A stretch of 64,000 nucleotides of DNA, taken from Candidatus Zixiibacteriota bacterium. GTDB taxonomy: Bacteria > Desulfobacterota > Binatia > UBA9968. The stretch lies in the NCBI GenBank assembly GCA_035574315.1, contig DATLYW010000045.1, positions 32,684-96,683 on the forward strand, given 5' to 3'. The translations under genes were made by a program, and so were the position numbers. This document shows, in pieces, positions 34,576-41,808 of this stretch. The notes below the pieces were generated by a model. It searched no databases, was not told the origin of the DNA, and worked only from the letters and a program-made list of their open reading frames with translations. Numbering within the stretch: position 1 is the first letter of the stretch; every line of letters begins with the position of its first letter.

Positions 34576-34617
34576 ATGCCTCTACACCCCGGAAGATGCC
34601 TCTCTACACCTGGGAAG
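34576..34617. repeat. Tandem imperfect direct repeat
   Basis: Two adjacent copies, 34576-34595 and 34596-34617. Both begin ATGCCTCT, contain TACACC or ACACCC, and end GGAAG or GGGAAG. They lie between the two divergent sigma-54-like sites, where activator sites would be expected. The role is inferred from position only. Confidence 0.5.
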
Positions 34618-34642
34618 AGTACAAATTGTCTTTCCTTATTTT

Positions 34643-34666
34643 TGGAATTTACCGGGAAGAATTCCA
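34643..34666. repeat. Inverted repeat, candidate activator site
   Basis: Seven-base arms TGGAATT and AATTCCA separated by ten bases. It lies about 50 bases upstream of the plus-strand sigma-54-like element and about 75 bases upstream of the minus-strand one, a suitable place for an enhancer-binding protein serving both. No regulator gene is present in the window. Confidence 0.45.
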
Positions 34667-34716
34667 GAGAATAGTAAAATTCCGGAGCGCCGGCCCCGAT
34701 CCAAACATCAATTTGC

Positions 34717-34732
34717 TGGCATAGCGTTTGCT
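34717..34732 (+). promoter_or_regulatory. Sigma-54-like -24/-12 element, plus strand
   Basis: TGGCATAGCGTTTGCT matches the TGGCAY-R-N4-TTGCW consensus with exact 12-base spacing from GG to GC. Predicted transcription start is near 34743, about 30 bases before the TTG start of the moaD-like gene, which is preceded by AAAGGAGA. Confidence 0.6.
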
Positions 34733-34771
34733 CGCGCGCCCCATCATCTCCGCCAAAAGGAGAGACCTCCG

Positions 34772-35062
34772 TTGCGCGTCGAAGTCCGGTTTTACGGCTT
34801 CATCCGGGACGCCGCTTCCTCTTCGAGTCGTCATTTCGAGCTATCCGACCGTGGCTCGGTGCGGGAGCTGTTGAACGCAATCATCGATCGGTTCGGCGAA
34901 AAACTGCGGGACCGGCTGCTCACCAGGGCCGGCGACCTGGAGACAAACGTGCAGATCTTCGTGGAAGGCGAGCGCGTCGCCGAAATCGACCGCCCGCTTG
35001 CCGACGGCCGCGGCGAGGTCGAGGTCAGAGTTTTCGTCTTGTCGGCGACCGCAGGAGGCTAG
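34772..35062 (+). CDS. MoaD/ThiS-family sulfur-carrier protein
   Basis: 96 residues, one beta-grasp domain ending in Gly-Gly (FVLSATAGG), the tail that is adenylated and thiocarboxylated in MoaD and ThiS. VEVRFYGFIRDAA at the start and IFVEGERVAEIDRPLADGRGEVEV before the tail fit MoaD better than ThiS. The start is TTG 34772 with AAAGGAGA eight bases upstream. It lies one base before the next gene, a molybdoenzyme, so it probably supplies sulfur for molybdopterin (or tungstopterin) made for that operon. Another sulfur-donor role is possible, since no MoaE gene is nearby. Confidence 0.8.
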   Translation: MRVEVRFYGFIRDAASSSSRHFELSDRGSVRELLNAIIDRFGEKLRDRLLTRAGDLETNVQIFVEGERVAEIDRPLADGRGEVEVRVFVLSATAGG

Positions 35063-35063
35063 G

Positions 35064-37643
35064 GTGCGCCGGGACGAATCCGATCACGAAGACGTCTGGA
35101 TACCCACGACCTGCGGCTCCTGCTACAGCGTCTGCGCCCTCAAGGTCCATCGGGTGAACGGCACGATCGTGAAGATCGAAGGCAACCCCGATTCGCCGAC
35201 CAACCGGGGCCGCCTCTGTCCTCGCGGCGTGGCCGGCATCATGACGTTGTACAACCCGGACCGCGTCGACGTCCCCCTCAGGCGAACCAATCCCCGCAAG
35301 GGGCTCGATATCGACCCCGGATGGGTGGAGATCTCCTGGGAAGAGGCCCTCGACACGATCGCCGCCCGATTGAGAAAGATCCGCGAAGAAGACCCCCGCA
35401 AGCTCCTCCTCACGGGAACCGTCACGACGCAAGACGAGGTGCCGTTCGCCAAGATCTTCGCCATGGCGTTCGGCACCCCCAACGGCTGGAACTCGGGCGC
35501 CGGCAACCACTGCGGCACCGCCGAGCACCTCTACGGCGCCCTGCTGCATGCGTCATGGGCGAAGCAACCCGACCCCGACCACTGCAAATACCTGCTGAAC
35601 TTCGGCACCGCGGCCGGATTCGGGAGCTACTACTGCGTGACGGGCATGGCCCAGCGTATCGCCGATGCCCGCGTGCGCGGCATGCGCCACGTCGCCATCG
35701 ATCCGTTCCTGAGCCCGAGCGCGGAGAAAGCCGACGAGTGGATTCCCATCCGTCCCGGGACCGACGGCGCCATGGCGCTCGCGATGCTGCACGTGCTCCT
35801 GCACGAGCTGCGCATCTACGACGGCGAATACCTCAAGCGCCACACCAACGCGCCCTATCTTATTGGCGAGGACGGCCTCTACGTCCGCGATTCCGAGCGA
35901 AACGTTCCTCTGGTTTGGGACGCGGCGGAAGCACGCGCAAAGCGCTTCGACGCGCCGGAGATCGGAGATTTCGCCCTGGAAGGAGAGTTCAGCGTTGGGG
36001 GACGGCGTGCGCGCCCGGCGTTCGCCCTTCTCGAGGATCACTTGCGGCGTTTCACGCCGGAGTGGGCCGAGCCGATCACGACGGTTCCAGCCGCCACCAT
36101 CCGGCGGATCGCCGGCGAGTTCGGCAGGGAGGCCCGCATCGGCAGCACGATAGTGCTCGACGGCAAGGTCCTTCCATACCGGCCCGTCGCCGTCACCTAT
36201 TTCAAGGGCGCCCAGGGACACAAGAACGCTCTGTTGAACTGCATGGCCCTGGAGCTGCTGGTCGAGGTGGTCGGGGCTTCCAATGTCCCCGGGGGGCTTC
36301 TCGGGATGAACTCCTGCTCTTTCGGCCACCCGGAGACCGGGGAGCCCAGATGGATTCCCAAATCCGATAAAGACGGCCTCCTGGTTGCCGGCAAATGGCC
36401 GAACCATCCGCCTCCTTATCCGCCGCGCGAGGTGAAAGGAGCGGAAACCATCGATCTGAGAGGAATGATCCCCACCTGTCCGGGGAGCTCGGGCGCCCTG
36501 CCGGCGGTCATGGCCGACCCCGGCCGCTTCAAAGTCCCCTACCGCATCGAGATGAATCTCCAGGTGGGCTCGAACTACGTGATGACTTTTGCCGATCCCG
36601 AAGCGGTCGCGAAAGCCTTCCAGGACGTATTCCAGGTTTCCTTTGCTCTTTTCCTCGACGAAGCGACTTACCTCTCGGACATCGTCCTCCCCGCCGCGAG
36701 CTACCTGGAACGTTTCAGCCACTCGACCGACTGGATGGCGTCGAACAGCCCCGTCGGTGAATGGTCCTATCACCTGCGCCAGCCGGTGGTCGAAACCATC
36801 GGGAAGCGGCGCAGCGTGTGCGAGGTGTTGCTGGATCTCGCCGAGCGGCTCGAGATGCGGGAGGAATTTTACGCCATGATCAACGTCGTGCTCGATCTGA
36901 AGCCGCCCCACGCCCTCGATCCCGCGCGGCGGGTCACCTGGGAGCAGATCGTCGACCGGCGCTACCGATCGCTGTTCGGCGATGCGCGCGGCCTGGAGTG
37001 GTTCAAGGAGCACGGCCTTCTCAAGTGGCCGAAGAAGATCGAGGAAGTCTACTGGAAACCTTTCTCGCACGCCCGGGTGCCGGTCTATTTCGAATGGTTC
37101 AAGCGGCTGGGCGAGAACGTGGCCGCGGCAGCCGCTGGTCTCGGCATCGATATCGACACCACCGCCTTTCAGCCCTTGCCGGAGTGGCGCCCCTGCCGCA
37201 GTCACCGCGAGCCTTCCCCCGATCACGACCTCTACGCCATTTATTACAAGTTCCCGCTGCAAACGTTTTCCGGAACTTACGACAATCCCTGGCTCGACGA
37301 GGCGTGCGAGATCGACCGGCTTGCTTACCGCGTCGCCATCAATGCCGGGACGGCGGCCGGGAAGGGAATCCGCGACGGAGACTGGCTCGAGATCGAATCG
37401 GCCGCAACCGGCCACAAGATCCGCGGCCGGGCCGCCGTGACCGAGGGAATCCACCCGGAGGTGATCGGCATCGCCGGTTGCGGCGGCCACTGGTCGAAAT
37501 TTCTCCGCGTCGCAAGCCGCGAAGGCAAGGGGCTCTGCTTCGAATGGTTGACCCCCGTCGGACTGGACAATGTCGATATTCCCTCGCTCACGCAGGACCT
37601 GTGCGTGAAAGTGAGGGTGCAAAGGGCGGAGCGTGCGGCGTGA
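35064..37643 (+). CDS. DMSO-reductase-family catalytic subunit of a three-subunit complex
   Basis: 859 residues. C17-x2-C20-x3-C24 and C52 (RLCPRG) bind a [4Fe-4S] cluster. GTPNGWNSGAGNHCGTAEH places a Cys where Cys/SeCys metal ligands occur in the formate dehydrogenase, Nap and polysulfide/thiosulfate reductase branches. KADEWIPIRPGTDGAMALAML, FLDEATYLSDIVLPAASYLERF and the C-terminal cofactor domain (GKGIRDGDWLEIESAA) complete the fold. The start is GTG 35064, GGAGG being six bases upstream. There is no Tat signal. It overlaps the FeS subunit gene (GTGA), which is followed by an NrfD-type membrane subunit, an arrangement known for polysulfide, thiosulfate, tetrathionate and arsenate reductases. 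Substrate unknown. Confidence 0.87.
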   Translation: MRRDESDHEDVWIPTTCGSCYSVCALKVHRVNGTIVKIEGNPDSPTNRGRLCPRGVAGIMTLYNPDRVDVPLRRTNPRKGLDIDPGWVEISWEEALDTIAARLRKIREEDPRKLLLTGTVTTQDEVPFAKIFAMAFGTPNGWNSGAGNHCGTAEHLYGALLHASWAKQPDPDHCKYLLNFGTAAGFGSYYCVTGMAQRIADARVRGMRHVAIDPFLSPSAEKADEWIPIRPGTDGAMALAMLHVLLHELRIYDGEYLKRHTNAPYLIGEDGLYVRDSERNVPLVWDAAEARAKRFDAPEIGDFALEGEFSVGGRRARPAFALLEDHLRRFTPEWAEPITTVPAATIRRIAGEFGREARIGSTIVLDGKVLPYRPVAVTYFKGAQGHKNALLNCMALELLVEVVGASNVPGGLLGMNSCSFGHPETGEPRWIPKSDKDGLLVAGKWPNHPPPYPPREVKGAETIDLRGMIPTCPGSSGALPAVMADPGRFKVPYRIEMNLQVGSNYVMTFADPEAVAKAFQDVFQVSFALFLDEATYLSDIVLPAASYLERFSHSTDWMASNSPVGEWSYHLRQPVVETIGKRRSVCEVLLDLAERLEMREEFYAMINVVLDLKPPHALDPARRVTWEQIVDRRYRSLFGDARGLEWFKEHGLLKWPKKIEEVYWKPFSHARVPVYFEWFKRLGENVAAAAAGLGIDIDTTAFQPLPEWRPCRSHREPSPDHDLYAIYYKFPLQTFSGTYDNPWLDEACEIDRLAYRVAINAGTAAGKGIRDGDWLEIESAATGHKIRGRAAVTEGIHPEVIGIAGCGGHWSKFLRVASREGKGLCFEWLTPVGLDNVDIPSLTQDLCVKVRVQRAERAA

Positions 37644-38242
37644 GATACGGAATGGTGATCGACCTGAAAAGGTGCGTCGGCTGCGCCGGCTGCGCGCTCG
37701 TTTGCAAGGCCGAAAACGCCACGCCCCCCGGGGTGGTATGGCTCAGAGTGGTCAAGCACGAGTCCGGAAGGTATCCCCACGCAAGGCGCACCGCGATGCC
37801 GCTTCAATGCATGCACTGCGCGAACCCGCCGTGCCTTAAGGTTTGCCCCACCGGCGCGACTTTCAAGCGGCCGAACGGGATCGTCGATATCGATCCCGAA
37901 AAGTGCGTGGGCTGCCGTTACTGCATGATGGCGTGTCCTTACGACCAGCGATTCTATGTCGCCGAGGTGCGATCCTACTTCGAGGGTGGCCGTACTCCCT
38001 ACGAGGAAACGGGCTACCTGCGGCACCCGGAGCGGGTGGTTTCCAAGTGCAACTTCTGCGTTCCCCGGCTGGAGCAGGGCCTGCAGCCCGCGTGCGTCGC
38101 CAACTGTATGACCGGAGCTCGAACTTTCGGCGACCTCGACGATCCCGAGAGCGAGGTCTGCAAGTTGATTCGCGATCGCGGCGGCTACCGGCTCTACCCG
38201 GAGCTGGGGACCGACCCTTCGGTGTACTATTTGCCGCCGTAG
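37640..38242 (+). CDS. Four-cluster FeS subunit (PsrB/PhsB/DmsB-like)
   Basis: 200 residues. CVGCAGCALVCK (about 12-23), CMHCANPPCLKVCPTGA (about 55-71), CVGCRYCMMACPY (about 87-99) and KCNFCVPRLEQGLQPACVANCMTGA (about 136-160) are four [4Fe-4S] sites. It carries electrons between the catalytic subunit and the NrfD-type membrane protein. The start is GTG 37640, inside the stop of the catalytic gene. The end, YPELGTDPSVYYLPP, is typical for this subunit. Confidence 0.94.
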   Translation: MRYGMVIDLKRCVGCAGCALVCKAENATPPGVVWLRVVKHESGRYPHARRTAMPLQCMHCANPPCLKVCPTGATFKRPNGIVDIDPEKCVGCRYCMMACPYDQRFYVAEVRSYFEGGRTPYEETGYLRHPERVVSKCNFCVPRLEQGLQPACVANCMTGARTFGDLDDPESEVCKLIRDRGGYRLYPELGTDPSVYYLPP

Positions 38243-38260
38243 AGGAAAGAAGGAAGAACG

Positions 38261-39151
38261 ATGAACCGGATCGAGCCTCATCAAGCTCGCATCGCCGACC
38301 TGGGCCGGCCCTTTCGCCCGCAGCGGGAATGGGCCGAGGGTCGGGGCCTGCTCCTTATCGTAGCCCATTTCCTCACCGGAGCGGGCGCGGCAACATGGTT
38401 CTTCGCCGCGCTGCGGGGCTTCGAGGCCGGGCTGGCGGCGGGATTCGCCCTCGTGGCGGTCGGTGGTCTCTGCCATCTGCTCTTTCTCGGTCGCCCCGAG
38501 CGCTTCTGGCGCATGATGGCCAACGTCGCCGGCTCGTGGATCAGCCGCGGTCTGGCGGGAATGGTGGCTTTTCTGGCCGCGGCCGCCGCCTACCTGCTCC
38601 GCGTGCAGTTCGATGCCGGGGAAACGGCTTTTTCCCGAACGCTTTTCGTCGTCTCGCTGCTGGGCGCGCTGTGGATCGTTGGCTACAAAGGCTTCGTTTG
38701 GGCCTCGGGCAAAGGCATCCCGCTTTGGAACACACCCCTCATCCCCGTTCTTTACATCGCCTACGCGCTGCGCGCCGGCACGGCTGTTCTGGTCGTGCTC
38801 GAGTCTGCGCCGGGAGCCGGCGGGCTGCAGATGAGTCTCGAAGCCGTCAAGCTCTGGCTGGCGATCTCCACGGCGGTGCTGGTGCTGGTTTACGTGTCGG
38901 TCATGCGCGGCAGCGGGGTCACGGCGCTTCGGTCCGTGGAGCTTCTGCTCTTCGGGCGCGTGGCGCTCCCCTTTTACGCGGGAGCGGTGGCGCTGGGCCT
39001 GGTTGTGCCGATTTCAGTCGGCGGCTTCGCCGCCTTTGCGGCCGTTCCATCCGGCCTGATCGTCGCGGCAGCGGTCTTTTCCCTCCTCGGCGATCTTTCC
39101 ATCATCTACTGCATCGCCAGAGCGGGACTTTACCGGCCTCTGCCTGTCTGA
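38261..39151 (+). CDS. NrfD/PsrC-family membrane subunit
   Basis: 296 residues with eight or nine hydrophobic segments (first about 30-52, then 55-75, 88-108, 122-145, 155-175, 190-212, 225-250, 258-285). GRPERFWRMMANVAGSWISRG follows the NrfD/DmsC pattern. It anchors the complex and exchanges electrons with the quinone pool. GAGGAAAGAAGG precedes the ATG. With the two upstream genes it makes a complete catalytic/FeS/membrane set. Because the catalytic subunit has no Tat signal, the complex may face the cytoplasm. Confidence 0.9.
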   Translation: MNRIEPHQARIADLGRPFRPQREWAEGRGLLLIVAHFLTGAGAATWFFAALRGFEAGLAAGFALVAVGGLCHLLFLGRPERFWRMMANVAGSWISRGLAGMVAFLAAAAAYLLRVQFDAGETAFSRTLFVVSLLGALWIVGYKGFVWASGKGIPLWNTPLIPVLYIAYALRAGTAVLVVLESAPGAGGLQMSLEAVKLWLAISTAVLVLVYVSVMRGSGVTALRSVELLLFGRVALPFYAGAVALGLVVPISVGGFAAFAAVPSGLIVAAAVFSLLGDLSIIYCIARAGLYRPLPV

Positions 39152-39195
39152 TGAGCGACCTTCGATCTGAAAAAAGCGAGGAGGACAAAAACGAC

Positions 39196-40134
39196 ATGGA
39201 TTCCTTCGATTTCGTCAAGAGGTACCACTGGAATTACCGGCCGAAGACTCCCCGGCGGCCGTCCTGGTTCACGGCCTGGCCGGGCGGCGCGCGCATCGCC
39301 GTCACCTTCAACATCATGCACGAGTGGGAATCCAAGCCGGGGCCGCACACCATGGCGCGGCGACCGATGCCTCCGGATTCGGTTTACAGCGACGACTTCA
39401 TGGCGTTGGGCGCGCGCGAGTACGGCGCCAACTTCGGCTTCTGGCGGCTGCTCGACGTCCTGGACAAGCACGGGGCGAAGGCGACCGTGATCGCCAGCGG
39501 GCTGATGGCCGAGCTTTTTCCCGAATCGCTGGCCGAGGCCAGGCGGCGCGGCCACGAGATCGCCACGCACCACTGGGATCAGACCGTGCATCCCACCGCC
39601 TATAAGACCAAGGAGCAGGAGCGCGAGGCGATCGTCAGATCGATCGCCGCCATCGAGAAGGCGACCGGCGAACGACCGGCCGGCTACATGTCGCCCGGGC
39701 CGCGCCCCGGGCCGTTTACGCTGGAGCTGTGCGCCGAGCTCGGCTTCAAATGGAACGGCGACTACTGCGACTCCGACATCCCGTATACCATCGACGTCAA
39801 CGGCACCAGGCTGGTTTCGCTGGGCTATGTGCGGCCCGCGCACAGCGACAACGACATCGCTCCGCTCGGCCTGGCCGGCGCCCTGCAGCAGCTCAAGGAC
39901 GACTTCGACGCCCACTACGAAGAAGCCCGGCTTCACCCGATGAAGTTTCGCTACTCGATGCACAACTTCACGGGCGGGCGCCCCGGGTTGGCCAGCGTTT
40001 TCGACAAGTTCCTGCAGTACGTCAAGGGCTTCCCGGGCGTCTGGTTCGCTCGCTGCATCGATATGGCCGATTACTGGCTGGAGCAGGAGGCCCTGCACGG
40101 AGCGGCGCCGAAACGAACGCACCAGGCCGCCTAG
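39196..40134 (+). CDS. Polysaccharide-deacetylase-family (NodB-like) hydrolase
   Basis: 312 residues. NodB-like barrel: GGARIAVTFNIMHEWE at the N-terminus, FWRLLDVLDKHGAKATVIASGLMAELFPE, RRGHEIATHHWDQTVHP (metal-ligand His), RPAGYMSPGPRPGP and CAELGFKWNGDYCDSDIPY. The first-strand Asp-Asp is replaced by Asn-Ile-Met-His-Glu, as in the PuuE/allantoinase-like branch of intracellular amide hydrolases. There is no signal peptide, so a cytoplasmic small-molecule substrate is more likely than a polymer. ATG 39196 is preferred because GAGGAGG lies ten bases upstream; an ATG at 39151 overlapping the previous stop is the alternative. Confidence 0.82.
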   Translation: MDSFDFVKRYHWNYRPKTPRRPSWFTAWPGGARIAVTFNIMHEWESKPGPHTMARRPMPPDSVYSDDFMALGAREYGANFGFWRLLDVLDKHGAKATVIASGLMAELFPESLAEARRRGHEIATHHWDQTVHPTAYKTKEQEREAIVRSIAAIEKATGERPAGYMSPGPRPGPFTLELCAELGFKWNGDYCDSDIPYTIDVNGTRLVSLGYVRPAHSDNDIAPLGLAGALQQLKDDFDAHYEEARLHPMKFRYSMHNFTGGRPGLASVFDKFLQYVKGFPGVWFARCIDMADYWLEQEALHGAAPKRTHQAA

Positions 40135-40177
40135 GACCGGGGCTTCGCGAGTCCGAGAAGTCGGCCCGGCTTCGCCC

Positions 40178-41527
40178 ATGAAGGTCGCGCTTCCCCACGA
40201 CTACTGGAACCCGCACGTCGAGCTGATGTCGAAGAGCGGGCTCAGGCAGCTCCAGCTGCGACGCCTCAAACGGGCGATCGACTACGCCTGGCGGCGCTCG
40301 CCCTACTACCGGAAACTGATGACCGATTGCGGCATCACTCCCGACGACATCTCGACGCTGGAGGACTTCTTCGAACGATTCCCGGTCACGCGGCGGGAGG
40401 ACCTGGACCGGGATCTGCTGGAGCATCCGCCCTACGGCACGCGCCTCGCCGTGCCGCTGGACGGCGTCCTCAGATATCACACCACGTCGGGAACCACCGG
40501 CAAGCCCCCGGTGCGGGCTCTCGACACCGACCGGGACTGGGTCTGGGGCGCGGGCTGCTGGGCCTCGAGCCTCTACAACTTCGGCGTGCGGCCGGACGAC
40601 AACGTGATGATCGCCTTCGGCTACGGCTCGTTCGTCGGCTTCTGGGGAGCCCATTATGGTTTCGAAAAAATCGGCTGCCGCGTCCATCCGACCGGGGGCA
40701 TGGATACGAGGAGCCGGATCCGCATGATCCTGGACCTCCAGATCACCACTCTGTGCTGCACGCCTTCGTACGCGCTTCGCATCCTCCACGTCGCACGGGA
40801 CGAGAACGTCGATCTCGGCCGGCAAAGCCGGCTCGACAAGGTCGTGGTCGCCGGCGAGCCCGGCGCTTTCATTCCCTCCACCCGGGCCGCGATCGAAGAC
40901 GGCTTCAACGCACACCTCGCCGATTTCATGGGGACGACCGAGACCGCCGGGATGCTCGCTTTCACCTGCGCGAAACTTCCCGACGGCGCCCACATCAACG
41001 AGGACAAGTTTCTCACCGAGGTCGTCGACCCGCACACGCTCCGGCCGTTGAAATACGGTGAAAAGGGCATGATGGTGATCACACCGCTGGTCAAGCAGGC
41101 GATGCCCCTGTTTCGCTACGCGACGAACGACATCGTCGTGCTTCAGGAGAACGCGGCGTGTCCGTGCCGGCGAGTCTTCGATCTCCTCAAGGGCGGCATC
41201 CTGGGGCGCTACGACGATCTTGTGAAGGTGCGCGGAATCCAGCTGACGCCGCGGATGGTCGAGGAGATCGTGCGGGAATTTCCGGATGTCGAGGAATTTT
41301 TCACCACGATCAAGGAGATCGACGGCCTGGACTCGCTCGTCATCCAGTTCGAGTTGCGCGGAGACGCAGGCGCGCAACGCGCCTCGGAGGTCACGGCAGG
41401 AATCCGGCGTCAATTCAAGACCAGGATCGGCCTCACACCAGTCGTCGAGGCGGTGCCGGCGAACTCGCTGCCCCGTTTCGAGCTCAAGGCCCGGCGCTTC
41501 GTCGACCAACGGCCAAGATCCCATTGA
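40178..41527 (+). CDS. PaaK-like acyl/aryl-CoA ligase (AMP-forming)
   Basis: 449 residues, the compact form typical of phenylacetate-CoA ligase. LKRAIDYAWRRSPYYRKLM near the start, P-loop YHTTSGTTGKPPVRALDT (about residues 108-125), GWGAHYGFEK-type segment, FMGTTETAGMLAF, and the C-terminal GRYDDLVKVRGIQLTPRMVEEIV. It would activate an aromatic or related carboxylate with ATP and CoA in the cytoplasm. Substrate is not readable. It follows the deacetylase-family gene by 43 bases and precedes a small open frame and an amidohydrolase gene. Confidence 0.85.
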   Translation: MKVALPHDYWNPHVELMSKSGLRQLQLRRLKRAIDYAWRRSPYYRKLMTDCGITPDDISTLEDFFERFPVTRREDLDRDLLEHPPYGTRLAVPLDGVLRYHTTSGTTGKPPVRALDTDRDWVWGAGCWASSLYNFGVRPDDNVMIAFGYGSFVGFWGAHYGFEKIGCRVHPTGGMDTRSRIRMILDLQITTLCCTPSYALRILHVARDENVDLGRQSRLDKVVVAGEPGAFIPSTRAAIEDGFNAHLADFMGTTETAGMLAFTCAKLPDGAHINEDKFLTEVVDPHTLRPLKYGEKGMMVITPLVKQAMPLFRYATNDIVVLQENAACPCRRVFDLLKGGILGRYDDLVKVRGIQLTPRMVEEIVREFPDVEEFFTTIKEIDGLDSLVIQFELRGDAGAQRASEVTAGIRRQFKTRIGLTPVVEAVPANSLPRFELKARRFVDQRPRSH

Positions 41528-41541
41528 GAGCGAGAGTTCCC

Positions 41542-41796
41542 ATGGAACGACAACTTGTCGACAGGACCGATCGGGAAAGGCTCCTGGAAGCCTATCGGGC
41601 GCTGGAGGCGCTCGCCGAGCACCCTCTGCCGGTCGTTCGCTTCAACTGCCGCAGGGCCAGAAACGAGCTGTGGCAGGTCCTTTTCGACCTCGACATGACG
41701 GATGGGTTCTCTGCGGTCGCGCACCGCGCGCGGCCGCCGGCGCGGACGAACCGCCGGAGACCGGCCCGCGCCTCGGGCACGGATCGCCGCGGGTGA
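41542..41796 (+). CDS. Small hypothetical protein
   Basis: 84 residues, not recognised. The first 55 residues look helical and protein-like (RERLLEAYRALEALAEHPLPVVRFNCRRARNELWQVLFDLDM); the last 30 are Arg/Ala-rich. It fills the gap between the CoA ligase and amidohydrolase genes, 14 bases after the former and 12 before the latter, with a weak GAGAG site. It could be a real small operon member or a chance frame. Confidence 0.4.
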   Translation: MERQLVDRTDRERLLEAYRALEALAEHPLPVVRFNCRRARNELWQVLFDLDMTDGFSAVAHRARPPARTNRRRPARASGTDRRG

Positions 41797-41808
41797 AGGA
41801 GGGACGCC

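Larger units (their letters stand above)
34274..34771. other. Divergent control region between two molybdoenzyme operons
   Basis: 498 bases without a gene, visibly richer in A and T than its surroundings in 34550-34720. It holds a minus-strand and a plus-strand sigma-54-like -24/-12 element, a pair of direct repeats and an inverted repeat, each listed separately. Nothing protein-like was found in any frame. Confidence 0.6.
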
